Below are positions 1-8,605 of a stretch of 64,000 bases of DNA, piece after piece; positions within the stretch are counted from its first letter, which is position 1; every line of letters starts with the position of its first letter. A program made the translations under genes and the position numbers. The stretch is from Aureimonas sp. AU12 (lineage in GTDB: Bacteria; Pseudomonadota; Alphaproteobacteria; Rhizobiales; Rhizobiaceae): the NCBI RefSeq assembly GCF_001463705.1, contig NZ_BBWH01000043.1:1-64000 (forward strand). Direction: 5' to 3'. A model generated the notes under the pieces. That model was not told the DNA's origin. It did not search any database and saw nothing but the letters and a program-made list of their open reading frames with translations.

Positions 1-1
1 G

Positions 2-1585
2 CGCTACACGGTGCAGGTGCGCGAGCAGGTCGACGCTGTGGCCTTCGTGCCCGAAAGCTCGATCGACACGCCGCTCGCCGACTACCTGAAGACCCATGCC
101 AAGGGCCTGCGGATCGGCATCGATCCTTGGCTGCATACGATCGGCGAGGTCGCCTCGCTTGGCAAGGCGATGGCGGAGATCGGCGGCGAACTCGTGCCGC
201 TCAAGGCCAATCCGCTCGATCGCGTCTGGCAGGATCGCCCCTTGCCGCCGAAGGGCGCGGTGCGCGCCCATCCCGCCGCCGTCGCCGGACGGGCGGCGGC
301 CGAGAAGATCGCCGACCTGCAGGCCGGCCTGCTGGAAGCCGGCGCGGATGCCGTGGTGCTCACGGACCCCTCGTCGATCGCCTGGGTCTTCAACATCCGC
401 GGCTCCGACGTGCCGCACACGCCGCTGCCACTCTCCTTCGCAATCCTGCCGGCCGCCGCGCGTCCCCGGCTGTTCATCGATCCGGATAAGCTGGACGAAG
501 AGACGGAGGCGACCTTGCGCTCCATCGCCGATCTGGAATCGCCCGATCGCTTCGAGCCGGCGTTGGCCGGACTCGCCCGAAATGCCAGGATCATGCTCGA
601 CCCCGTGCTGGCAGCCGATCGTCTCCGCGAGATCGTGATCGAGGCGGGCGGAAGCGTCGTCGAGAAGGGCGATCCCGCCCGGCTTCCGCGCGCCCGCAAG
701 AACGAGACCGAGATCGAAGGCAGCCGCCGGGCACACTTGCGCGACGGTGCGGCGATCGCGTCGTTCCTGGCCTGGCTCGACCGGCAGGCGCCCGGCACGA
801 TCACGGAGATCGATGCGGCCGAGACGCTCGAGGCGATCCGCATTCGCGTCGGCGAAGCGGACGGCATGCCACTGCGTGATATCTCCTTCGACACGATCTC
901 CGGATCGGGGCCGAACGCGGCGCTGCCGCACTACCGGGTGAACCGCCAGTCGAACCGCACTCTCAATGGGGGCGAGTTGTTCCTCATCGACTCCGGCGGC
1001 CAGTATGAGGACGGCACCACCGACATCACCCGCACGGTCGCGATCGGCATCGCCTCGCCGGAGATGCGCCGCAAGTTCACCCTCGTGCTGAAGGGCATGA
1101 TCGCGATCTCGACGGCACGCTTCCCGAAGGGCACGCGCGGCCTCGATCTCGACCCGCTAGCCCGGATCGCGCTCTGGAAAGCAGGCTGCGACTATGCCCA
1201 CGGCACCGGGCACGGCGTCGGGTCCTTTCTCGCCGTCCATGAGGGGCCGCAGTCGATCTCGCGCCGCGGCATGGCGGTGCTGGAGAGCGGCATGATTCTG
1301 TCGAACGAGCCGGGATACTATGCCGAAGGGCGCTTCGGCATCCGTATCGAGAATCTGCTGCTGACGCTGGATGCCGTTGCGGTCGATGGCGGCAATCTGC
1401 CGATGCACGCCTTTGAGACGCTAACCTTCGCGCCGATCGATCGGCGCCTGATCGATGTCGATCTCCTCTCGCCAGAGGAGATCGAGTGGATCGACGCCTA
1501 TCACGCGTCCGTTCGCGACAAGATCGGGCCGCGTCTCGACGAGGACGACCGCGGCTGGCTCGAAGCGGCGACGGAACGCCTCTGA
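2..1585 (+). CDS. M24 family Xaa-Pro aminopeptidase, 5' end cut by window edge
   Basis: This is a metallo-aminopeptidase of family M24 that removes N-terminal residues preceding proline, presumably in the cytoplasm. The reading frame is open to the left edge, and the first visible residues (RYTVQVREQVD) match the internal RYTxQ segment of the roughly 600-residue form, so a short N-terminal part lies outside. A creatinase-like N-terminal region is followed by the pita-bread catalytic domain. Its expected metal ligands are visible: Asp in IDSGG, Asp in TTDITR, His in GTGHGVG, Glu in SNEPGYY and Glu in IRIENLL. The C-terminus carries the short extra domain of the long form. It converges on a BA14K gene. 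The family is certain; the substrate is inferred. Confidence 0.93.
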   Translation, partial: RYTVQVREQVDAVAFVPESSIDTPLADYLKTHAKGLRIGIDPWLHTIGEVASLGKAMAEIGGELVPLKANPLDRVWQDRPLPPKGAVRAHPAAVAGRAAAEKIADLQAGLLEAGADAVVLTDPSSIAWVFNIRGSDVPHTPLPLSFAILPAAARPRLFIDPDKLDEETEATLRSIADLESPDRFEPALAGLARNARIMLDPVLAADRLREIVIEAGGSVVEKGDPARLPRARKNETEIEGSRRAHLRDGAAIASFLAWLDRQAPGTITEIDAAETLEAIRIRVGEADGMPLRDISFDTISGSGPNAALPHYRVNRQSNRTLNGGELFLIDSGGQYEDGTTDITRTVAIGIASPEMRRKFTLVLKGMIAISTARFPKGTRGLDLDPLARIALWKAGCDYAHGTGHGVGSFLAVHEGPQSISRRGMAVLESGMILSNEPGYYAEGRFGIRIENLLLTLDAVAVDGGNLPMHAFETLTFAPIDRRLIDVDLLSPEEIEWIDAYHASVRDKIGPRLDEDDRGWLEAATERL

Positions 1586-1607
1586 CGGATCCAAACCCCG
1601 ATTGGGG

Positions 1608-2096
1608 CTAGCGGCAGAGCCGACGCGGTCCGTTGTTCGGCTGGAACGTGCCGCTGTCGTGGTCGAAGGACCGATAGCGGGCTGCGCAGTCGCGATACCA
1701 TTCACCCGAGAACGGGGCCGGGCGCGACCAGCCCTTGGCGATCCTATCCTCAGCCCGTTCGGCCTTGGCGAACGCGCTGTCGCTGTCGAAGGCGAGGATC
1801 GCGCCGGCGGCGACATGCGGATCGGGGCGATAGAAGCCGGAAACCGGCGGCGCGGGTTCGGCATAGTAGAGCGGACCGGCGACGCCAGGGCCGCCGAACT
1901 GCCCGACCGTACGCCGGTAGTGAGGGCCGGTGACGCGACTGGGGACGACCGGGAAGGGGCCGGGATCGGCGAAAATCGGCCGGTTGTAGGGATCGAGGCC
2001 GATATACTCACCGGCTGAGGCTGTTTGCTGGAAACCGATGGCGGTCAGGCAGAAGGCGACCGTCGCCAGCCCCAGTTTCTTCCGGCGATCGTGCAT
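1608..2096 (-). CDS. BA14K-type small secreted protein
   Basis: This is a predicted exported protein of about 162 residues. It begins MHDRRKKLG and has a hydrophobic signal segment ending near ASAG. The last 25 residues (CAARYRSFDHDSGTF then a GPRRLC ending) are the BA14K signature found in alphaproteobacteria, first described as a Brucella immunoreactive and lectin-like antigen. I chose the ATG at 2096 because it directly precedes the signal peptide and has a GAAGGGAAGG ribosome site; an upstream ATG would add 25 non-signal residues. The next gene on the same strand is a paralogue with the same C-terminal block, so the pair is probably a tandem duplication that diverged outside that block. 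The molecular function is unknown. Confidence 0.85.
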   Translation of the reverse strand: MHDRRKKLGLATVAFCLTAIGFQQTASAGEYIGLDPYNRPIFADPGPFPVVPSRVTGPHYRRTVGQFGGPGVAGPLYYAEPAPPVSGFYRPDPHVAAGAILAFDSDSAFAKAERAEDRIAKGWSRPAPFSGEWYRDCAARYRSFDHDSGTFQPNNGPRRLCR

Positions 2097-2128
2097 TGCC
2101 TTCCCCTTCGCAAATGGTTCGAAGGAGA

Positions 2129-2153
2129 AAGAGGAAATCGTTCGTTCGGTTCC
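2129..2153 (-). promoter_or_regulatory. Possible EcfG/RpoE2-type promoter of the first BA14K gene (weak)
   Basis: On the minus strand GGAAC (2153-2149) is followed after 18 bases by TTT. This fits the loose general-stress consensus GGAAC-N18/19-TT but lacks the usual CGTT at -10. The start codon lies about 30 bases further on. It is a weak match, noted because the paralogue has a similar one. Confidence 0.3.
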
Positions 2154-2207
2154 TCTCATGGCAAAGGCCACGCCGGATGGCGTGGCCTTTGCGTTAACGA
2201 GACTGGC

Positions 2208-2714
2208 TCAGCGGCAGAGCTGGCGCGGGCCGTTGTACGGCTGAAACGTTCCGGAGCCTGGATCGAACGACCGGTAGCGGGCGGCGCAGTAGCGATACCA
2301 ATCGCGGGTCCAGGGGCGGGCGGCATAAGCGGGAGCCGCATAACGCGGCGCATAGCGTGGGGCGTCGTAGTAGCGAGGCTGCGCCGCGCTGGCGATGGCG
2401 GCGCCGACGCCGAGACCGACGATCGCACCGGCCAGAGCCGACCCACCGCGGTTGCCGCGATGGCGGTAATAGTCGCGGCCACCGCCGTAGTAACGCGGGC
2501 CACCATAGTAGCGGTGCCCGCCGTAATGGCCCCGTCCATAGGAGCGTGGGCCATAGCCACCGCCGTAGTGACCACCGCCCCCCCGGTAGAACGGATCGGC
2601 CTTGGCGCTGGAGACGCCGACGAGCGGCGTGGTCGTCGGCAAGGCTGCCGGCAGCATGGTGAGCGCCAAGGCGATCACGACCAGCTTGCCGCCGATGATC
2701 TTGGGAATACGCAT
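2208..2714 (-). CDS. BA14K-type glycine/tyrosine-rich secreted protein
   Basis: This exported protein of about 168 residues begins MRIPKIIGG and has a signal segment ending near SSAKA. After it comes a low-complexity stretch rich in Gly, Tyr, Arg and His (repeats such as GHYGG and PRYYGG). A short hydrophobic glycine-zipper-like segment (GAIVGLGVGAAIASAA) follows, and then the BA14K block (YCAARYRSFDPGSGTF, then GPRQLC). The ATG at 2714 is preferred over the one at 2720 because GGAGA ends six bases before the former and abuts the latter. It lies upstream of its paralogue on the same strand. The composition suggests a cell-surface protein; the function is unknown. Confidence 0.85.
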   Translation of the reverse strand: MRIPKIIGGKLVVIALALTMLPAALPTTTPLVGVSSAKADPFYRGGGGHYGGGYGPRSYGRGHYGGHRYYGGPRYYGGGRDYYRHRGNRGGSALAGAIVGLGVGAAIASAAQPRYYDAPRYAPRYAAPAYAARPWTRDWYRYCAARYRSFDPGSGTFQPYNGPRQLCR

Positions 2715-2749
2715 CTGCATTCTCCGATGAAAACTTCTCTCGCTGCAGA

Positions 2750-2775
2750 AAGCCTTCCAGCGGATGAACGGTTCC
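2750..2775 (-). promoter_or_regulatory. Possible EcfG/RpoE2-type promoter of the second BA14K gene (weak)
   Basis: Minus-strand GGAAC (2775-2771) is followed after 19 bases by TT, about 35 bases before the chosen start. The -10 is not a clean CGTT. It is reported only because both BA14K paralogues carry GGAAC at a similar distance from their starts. Confidence 0.28.
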
Positions 2776-3024
2776 TGAACGGAAGGATAAGCAGCAAGGG
2801 AAGCTGACGAATACCGATCACGAAGCCGTGCAGACGGCGTCGCGGCTATTGATCTCGCCATGCTTTCTGGCGGCTGAGACACGCCGTTTCCGAATCAAAT
2901 CCTGTATCCGAAAAGTCGCCTTTCCGAAAACTTGGTTTAAATTGGGTAAACTGTGTTGCAGTGGTCTTCGATCGGCGGCAAGACGAGGGTCGGAGTCATT
3001 GTTTGTCGAAGGGTCGGGGCATCC

Positions 3025-4521
3025 ATGAGCTCGCCGTTGTCGTTCTTTTTCAGGCGCGAGCAGGGCCGCGTGACGCCTCCGACCGGCGAGCGCGAATTGA
3101 CGTCCGCCGTTCCGGTCGAGACGCCGGCGCAACCGAGACCGGGCCGCAACGCCCCCCTCGACGGCATCGGCCAGCGCAACGAGATGCTGCGCGTGCGCAT
3201 CACCGAGATGTCCGAGCGCCTGGGTGAGCTGCGGACCCTGACCGACGACTTCTCGATGCTGATCGATCCCATCGAGGCGATCGCCGAAGAGTTGCCGAAA
3301 GCCAAGGGGCGCATCCTCGAACTCGAAGCCATTCTAGCGCAGGAGATGGACACCGGACAGGCGCTGCGCCGCGAGGTGGACAGCCTGCTCGGACGTTACT
3401 CGGCGGCGGCGAGCGATCTTTCGACCTCGACCGCCCGGACCGCTCGCCTCGAGACCCTGATGCGCGAGCAGGAGACCGCCTTCGACGAGCAGCGCCTGAC
3501 GCTGCGCGAGAAGTCCACGCACGCCAATGCCCTCGAACGCCAGCTCTTGGCCGAAGTCGAGCAGAACCAGTCGCTCGCGCTCGAGGTGAAGACCCTGCGG
3601 GCGGAAGCGCAGATCTCCGACCAGGCGCTGAGCGAGGCCGAGCGCATGCTGGGCGAGATCGGCGAGCAGCGCCATCTGCTCGACGGCGAGAATCGCCGCC
3701 TTCAGGCGATGGCCGAGGAGCACTCGGCGGAGATCGTCGCCCTGTCGGCGCGGTCCGAGGATCTCGATCAGCAGGTGGACATCCACCTGCAGACGATCGC
3801 GACGCTGGAGGCGCAGGTCGCCCACGAGCAGTCAGCCCGCCAGAAGGCCGTGGCCCAGCACGAGATCGATCTCGGCGCCCTCAAGACCGAGCGGTCGAGT
3901 TCGGTGATGCGGGTCGAGGCGCTGACGGCGCGTCTGGCGGCGACGGACCAGATTCTCGCGCAGGTCCGCAACCAGCTTCGCGAGCGCGAGGAGACCATGC
4001 GGTCGGCCGAACGTGCGAACAAGGAAGCCATCGCGGAACGCTCGACCTTCGAACGTCGTATCGAGAGCATGAAGACGGAAACCGCGCGGCTCGCGGCGCA
4101 TCTGCAGGAATCGCAGAAGGGGCGCGGCGATCTCGAAAGCCGCTGCGACATGCTGGTCAAGGCGCTGGCCGCCAAGGATGCGTCACTGGAAAGCGTGACG
4201 ACGCGGGCCAACAACCTGTCCGACCGCGTCGAGGCGCTGACGCTGCGCTTCGAGCAGGATCGCCTGGCGCTCGAGGCGACCAACCGCCGCCTCATCGAGG
4301 AGTTGCAGAACGAGAAGGCCGAGCGCACTCTTGCTCAGGGCGCCCTCGACATCGCCCGCGAGAGCCGGGCGGCGCTGCAGCGGCAGAACGAGACGCTGAA
4401 GCGTGCGACGCGCTCGCGCCACGGAGATGCCCCCTCGCACGGCGAGGCGGATTACGAGACGGTGCGCGAAGAGCGCGCTTCCAATGTCAGGCCGTTTGCG
4501 GCTCCCGACAAGAACGACTGA
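3025..4521 (+). CDS. Large coiled-coil protein of unknown function
   Basis: The protein has about 498 residues and starts MSSPLSFFFRRE. A short basic, proline-rich N-terminus precedes almost continuous coiled coil from roughly residue 50 to 460, rich in Glu, Arg, Ala, Leu and Gln with regular heptads. The tail is disordered and acidic. It has no signal peptide and no membrane segment, so it is probably cytoplasmic. The general architecture (short basic head, long rod, short tail) resembles intermediate-filament-like proteins such as crescentin, but I see no specific sequence match. It is the first of three consecutive coiled-coil genes on this strand. The ATG at 3025 is preferred over an upstream TTG at 2953 because of the GGTCGGGGC site just before it. 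Confidence 0.75.
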   Translation: MSSPLSFFFRREQGRVTPPTGERELTSAVPVETPAQPRPGRNAPLDGIGQRNEMLRVRITEMSERLGELRTLTDDFSMLIDPIEAIAEELPKAKGRILELEAILAQEMDTGQALRREVDSLLGRYSAAASDLSTSTARTARLETLMREQETAFDEQRLTLREKSTHANALERQLLAEVEQNQSLALEVKTLRAEAQISDQALSEAERMLGEIGEQRHLLDGENRRLQAMAEEHSAEIVALSARSEDLDQQVDIHLQTIATLEAQVAHEQSARQKAVAQHEIDLGALKTERSSSVMRVEALTARLAATDQILAQVRNQLREREETMRSAERANKEAIAERSTFERRIESMKTETARLAAHLQESQKGRGDLESRCDMLVKALAAKDASLESVTTRANNLSDRVEALTLRFEQDRLALEATNRRLIEELQNEKAERTLAQGALDIARESRAALQRQNETLKRATRSRHGDAPSHGEADYETVREERASNVRPFAAPDKND

Positions 4522-4561
4522 GAGCTGCGGCGGCATGGTCTCTCGAAAGGCGGCGTAAGGA

Positions 4562-5044
4562 ATGAGCAGAATGGCGAATGGTGCGAGCGAGGAGATCGGG
4601 ATGGGTCTGCGCCAGAGCGTGGTGGATCATCCGGCCAACAGCAGCCGCGCGGAACCCGGCTTCGTGATGGTGGCGCCCGTGGAAACCGCCAAGCGGGACT
4701 GGTCTGCCGCGCTTGAACTCGTACGCGAGGCCAGCGAAGCGATCCGCATCCGCGACGAGCGCGCGACGGAGATGGAGATCGAGCACCGCCTCGACGCCGA
4801 GCGGGCCAGCGAGGACATCCGTACGCTTCAGGAACAGCTGGACGAGACCGAGCTGCGCCTGGCCGAGACCGAAGCGCGGGCACGCGCCGCCGAGTCCCGC
4901 GCGGCCGAGGCCGAAGTCTGGCTTGCCAAGATGCACGACGCAATCGTCGGCAATTTCAGCCGCGTTCTCGCCGGTGAGGACAGCGCCGAAGCCGAACTGC
5001 GTGCCGCCTTCGCCAACGGAGGACTGAGCGAGGAGCCTGCATGA
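4562..5044 (+). CDS. Small coiled-coil protein of unknown function
   Basis: The protein has 160 residues. The first 45 look disordered, and residues 45-135 form a strongly charged coiled coil (Glu/Arg/Ala-rich, with repeats such as LAETEARARAAESRAAEAE). There is no signal peptide or membrane segment. It lies 40 bases after the large coiled-coil gene, and its stop overlaps the start of the next gene by four bases (ATGA), so the three genes are probably one operon. The start could also be the ATG at 4571, which is better spaced from the AAGGA at 4557-4561. The role is unknown; a structural or scaffolding part shared with its neighbours is inferred. Confidence 0.7.
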   Translation: MSRMANGASEEIGMGLRQSVVDHPANSSRAEPGFVMVAPVETAKRDWSAALELVREASEAIRIRDERATEMEIEHRLDAERASEDIRTLQEQLDETELRLAETEARARAAESRAAEAEVWLAKMHDAIVGNFSRVLAGEDSAEAELRAAFANGGLSEEPA

Positions 5045-5628
5045 GCGCCCTGCGGCACGATCACGATCACGATCTCCAACCGACGGACGACGGCGACTCC
5101 ATGGCGCAACGCCCTTCGCTCTTCGAAGGGTCGCTCGCGGAACTCGGCGAGATGTTTCGCGGCGGCGAAAGCCTGACCTCGATGCGCAGCGTCCACGAGG
5201 ACGTCGAGATGGACGAGCAGGAGAACCGACCCGTCGCGCTCTCGCCGATGCCGGGACTGCCGGCGGAGGTCGGCAGTGCCGACTGGACCAAGACGCTGAC
5301 AATGGTCGAGCGGGCCGCCGCCACCATCAAGGCGTACGAGAAGCGCTTCGTTCAACTCGAGAAGCAGACGCGGGCGCTTTCGGATCGCGCCGGGGAAGAC
5401 CAGCAGCGGCTGCGGGCCCACATCCAGTCGCTGGAAGATCGTCTGAAGCAATCCGAAGAGCGGATCACCACGGCCGAGTCCGCGATGCGCGATGCCGAGT
5501 ATCACGAGTGGGAGGCCAACATGCGAGAGAAGCGCGCCGAACAGCGCGCGGTCGAGGCGGAAACGAAGGGCCGTCAGTTGGAGGCCTATCTGCGCCGTGT
5601 CCACGAGTTGCTCTCCACCGTCGGCTGA
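5041..5628 (+). CDS. Coiled-coil protein of unknown function
   Basis: The protein has 195 residues and starts with a His/Asp-rich segment (HDHDHDL). An acidic linker follows, then a coiled coil from about residue 80 to the end (VERAAATIKAYEKRFVQLEKQ onward). The region around SADWTKTLTMVERAA looks like a conserved short helix before the coil. It is translationally coupled (ATGA) to the preceding small coiled-coil gene and converges on the uvrD-type helicase. There is no signal peptide or membrane segment. Homologous coiled-coil genes beside a helicase could support a link with chromosome or cell-shape organisation, but that is speculation. Confidence 0.7.
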   Translation: MSALRHDHDHDLQPTDDGDSMAQRPSLFEGSLAELGEMFRGGESLTSMRSVHEDVEMDEQENRPVALSPMPGLPAEVGSADWTKTLTMVERAAATIKAYEKRFVQLEKQTRALSDRAGEDQQRLRAHIQSLEDRLKQSEERITTAESAMRDAEYHEWEANMREKRAEQRAVEAETKGRQLEAYLRRVHELLSTVG

Positions 5629-5649
5629 GCGGCCTCATCGAGGCCGCTC
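5627..5649. terminator. Hairpin between convergent coiled-coil operon and uvrD
   Basis: A perfect 9-bp inverted repeat (GAGCGGCCT, loop CATCG, AGGCCGCTC) overlaps the stop codon of the coiled-coil gene and lies 19 bases from the helicase stop. There is no T-run on either side. It is a plausible two-way transcription stop, but not a canonical intrinsic terminator. Confidence 0.4.
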
Positions 5650-5668
5650 CGTCCTTCGACCGTCGATG

Positions 5669-8335
5669 TCAGATGGCGTCGACGAACCCGTCGAGGACCC
5701 GCTTCTGACCAGCCCGGTCGAAATCGACGGTCAGCTTGTTGCCCTCGATCGAGGCGACCGTGCCGTTGCCGAATTTCAGGTGAAAGACCCGGTCCCCAAC
5801 GGAAAAGCGGCTTTCCTCCTCGGCGACCGACTTGGCGACGAGCGTTCCCTCAATGTCGCGCGGACCGCCGGCCCGGGCCGACGAGTAGAGCCCGCCGCCT
5901 TTGCGCGCCGGCGCGTTCGAGCCGCGTGAGCGATTGGCCGAGAGCGGGTCGGTCAAGCGGCCCGCAAAGCCCGAGCGATCGAACACCGCAGCCGGCTCCT
6001 CGACCCCGCCGTGATCCACGGGGGCGCCATCGCGCGATATGTACTTGTCGGCCTTCGACGCCGTGCGGGTCTTGGGATCCTCGGCGGTCGCGCCGCCCTC
6101 GCCGTAGCTGATCTTCTGCCCGCGCCCACCGGCATAGGTCGAGCCGCCGCCGCCCGCCGCCTGCGCCCGGCGCCAGCCCGGCGTCTGGTAGGACGAGGCC
6201 GAGAAGGCGTTCTGGTCCCAGCGCGACGCGCCGTATCCGCCCATGCCACCGGCGCCATAGCCGCCGTAGGAGGTCGAAGGCTCCATCACGTCGACATGGT
6301 CTTCCGGCAGCTCGTCGAGGAAACGGGACGGGATGGTCGACTGCCACATGCCGTGGATGCGGCGGTTCGAGACGAACCAGATCTTCACGCGCTTCTTGCC
6401 GCGGGTGATGCCGACATAGGCCAAGCGGCGCTCCTCCTCGAGACCGGACCGACCGCCTTCGTCGAGCGAACGCTGGTGCGGAAACAACCCTTCCTCCCAG
6501 CCCGGCAGGAACACGGTCTCGAACTCCAGACCCTTGGCCGAATGCAGCGTCATGATCGACACGGCGTCCGTCTCGGCGTTCTGTTCGGCGTCCATCACGA
6601 GGGCGATGTGCTCGAGAAAGCCGGGAAGGCTCTCGTAGTCGTCCATCGAGCGGATGAGTTCCTTGAGGTTTTCGAGACGGCCGGGCGCCTCGGCCGACCG
6701 GTCGGCCTGCCACATCTCGGTGTAGCCGGACTCGTCGAGGATCATCTCCCCGAGATCGGTATGCCGCATGGTCGCCAGAAGGCTCGACCAGCGCGCGAAG
6801 TTGCGAACGACCTCGGCCAGCGCGGCGCGCGGGCGCGGCTTCAGTTCGTCGCCTTGAACGAGATCGCCTGCGGCCTCGATCAGCGGCATCGCCTTGGCGC
6901 GGGCGTACTCGTGCAGCAGCTTCAGCGCGGCGTCGCCAAGGCCCCGCTTCGGCGTGTTGACGATGCGCTCGAAAGCGAGATCGTCGGCGGGCTGGCAGAC
7001 GCAGCGGAAATAGGCGAGGGCGTCGCGGATCTCCTGCCGCTCGTAGAAGCGAGGGCCGCCGATGACGCGGTAGTTCAGTCCGAGCGTGACGAAGCGGTCT
7101 TCGAACTCGCGCATCTGGAACGAGGCGCGCACGAGAATCGCCATGTCGTTGAGCTTGTGGCTCTTGCGCTGAAGCTGCTCGATCTCCTCGCCGATGGCGC
7201 GCGCTTCCTCCTCCGAGTCCCACCCGGCATTGACCGTGACCTTCTCGTGCTCCGGGTCGTGGAAGTCGGTGAAGAGCGTCTTGCCGAGGCGGTCCTCGTT
7301 GTGGGCGATGAGGTTGGCGGCAGCGCCCAGAATGTGGGCCGTCGAGCGGTAGTTCCGCTCCAGGCGAATGACGGTCGCGCCGGGGAAGTCCTTGTCGAAG
7401 CGCAGGATGTTGTCGACTTCGGCGCCGCGCCAGCCGTAGATCGACTGGTCGTCGTCGCCGACGCAGCAGACGTTCACCGTCTCGATGCCCTCGGCCACGC
7501 GCGCCGCCGACTTCTGCGCCAGCAGCCGCAGCCAGAGATACTGCGCGACGTTCGTGTCCTGATACTCGTCGACGAGAATGTAGCGAAACCGGCGATGGTA
7601 GTCGGCGAGGATGTCCGGGTGGTTCTGGAAGATCGCGATCGGATGCAGCAGCAGATCGCCGAAATCGGCGGCGTTGAGGCTCATGAGCCGCGCCTGATAG
7701 GCGCGGTAGAGCTCGCGACCCTTGCCGTTGGCGAAGGCGCGCGCGTCGCCCTCTGGGATGTGTTCGGGCGTCAGCCCACGGTTCTTCCATCCGTCCATCA
7801 GGTTGGCGAAGGTGCGCGCCGGCCAGCGTTTGTCGTCGAGGTTCTCGGCCTGGATCAGCTGCTTGATGAGGCGGATCTGGTCGTCGGTGTCGAGGATCGT
7901 GAAGTTCGACTTGAGGCCGACGAGTTCGGCGTGACGGCGCAGGATCTTCACGCCGATCGAATGGAACGTACCGAGCCAGGGCATGCCCTCGACCTCGCCG
8001 CCGACGAGAAGGCCGATGCGGTTGCGCATCTCGCGCGCGGCCTTGTTCGTGAAGGTCACGGCTAGGATCTGCGAGGCGTAGGCGCGACGGGTGGCGAGGA
8101 TGTGAGCGATGCGGGTGGTGAGAACCCGCGTCTTGCCGGTGCCGGCGCCCGCCAGCACGAGCACCGGGCCCTCGGTGGTCTCGACAGCGGCGCGCTGCTC
8201 GGGATTGAGACCCGACAGGTAGTCGGGATCGGCTTGCGCCACCGGCCCGCCGCGCGCCGCGAGGGCGCGCGCGGCGATGCCGGCGCCCTTCGGCCGGGGC
8301 GTTGCGGCGGGCGGCTGGTCGTTGGAATCGCTCAT
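5669..8335 (-). CDS. UvrD/PcrA-type superfamily 1 DNA helicase
   Basis: This 888-residue 3'-5' DNA helicase is involved in nucleotide-excision and mismatch repair and in clearing proteins from DNA. The SF1A motifs are in order: LNPEQRAAV (Q motif), AGAGTGKTRVL (Walker A), VDEYQDTN (Walker B), GDDDQSIYGWRGA (III), LERNYRS (IV), MTLHSAKGLEFETVF (V) and LAYVGITRGKK (VI). A glycine- and tyrosine-rich linker (about 660-700) leads to a C-terminal Tudor-like domain (FSVGDRVFHLKFGNGTV) like the PcrA RNA-polymerase-binding module. The N-terminal roughly 40-residue extension is low complexity. The start MSDSNDQPP was chosen as the first ATG. It is transcribed away from the AsmA gene and is probably monocistronic. 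Confidence 0.95.
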   Translation of the reverse strand: MSDSNDQPPAATPRPKGAGIAARALAARGGPVAQADPDYLSGLNPEQRAAVETTEGPVLVLAGAGTGKTRVLTTRIAHILATRRAYASQILAVTFTNKAAREMRNRIGLLVGGEVEGMPWLGTFHSIGVKILRRHAELVGLKSNFTILDTDDQIRLIKQLIQAENLDDKRWPARTFANLMDGWKNRGLTPEHIPEGDARAFANGKGRELYRAYQARLMSLNAADFGDLLLHPIAIFQNHPDILADYHRRFRYILVDEYQDTNVAQYLWLRLLAQKSAARVAEGIETVNVCCVGDDDQSIYGWRGAEVDNILRFDKDFPGATVIRLERNYRSTAHILGAAANLIAHNEDRLGKTLFTDFHDPEHEKVTVNAGWDSEEEARAIGEEIEQLQRKSHKLNDMAILVRASFQMREFEDRFVTLGLNYRVIGGPRFYERQEIRDALAYFRCVCQPADDLAFERIVNTPKRGLGDAALKLLHEYARAKAMPLIEAAGDLVQGDELKPRPRAALAEVVRNFARWSSLLATMRHTDLGEMILDESGYTEMWQADRSAEAPGRLENLKELIRSMDDYESLPGFLEHIALVMDAEQNAETDAVSIMTLHSAKGLEFETVFLPGWEEGLFPHQRSLDEGGRSGLEEERRLAYVGITRGKKRVKIWFVSNRRIHGMWQSTIPSRFLDELPEDHVDVMEPSTSYGGYGAGGMGGYGASRWDQNAFSASSYQTPGWRRAQAAGGGGSTYAGGRGQKISYGEGGATAEDPKTRTASKADKYISRDGAPVDHGGVEEPAAVFDRSGFAGRLTDPLSANRSRGSNAPARKGGGLYSSARAGGPRDIEGTLVAKSVAEEESRFSVGDRVFHLKFGNGTVASIEGNKLTVDFDRAGQKRVLDGFVDAI

Positions 8336-8605
8336 GAGCGTCTACTTAATGAATTCGGCGGAGAACACTAGGGGAACGCGGAGGACGGCCGAGGCGATCG
8401 GTCCGGGCTCCGCATACCGCCCGTCATGTGGCGCGGGGGCACCGGCGGACCACCCGAGCGCTAACCAATTCTCAAGACTTCGTTTCCTGCGTGCGAAACG
8501 CCCTCGACAGGGGAGGCCCGCTCCGGTCAATTCCGGGGTTGGAGGCTGGCCGCACGCTCGACGCCCGCCCGGCCCATCGAACCCGAGGAAAGGAGGCCGC
8601 AGGAC

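Noticed and set aside
3025-4521. Naming the large coiled-coil protein crescentin
   Set aside because: Only the general coiled-coil layout matches. Low-complexity heptads make such similarity unreliable.
6011-8065. Plus-strand open frame of 684 codons opposite the UvrD helicase
   Set aside because: Composition is shadow-like, and the minus strand has all helicase motifs.
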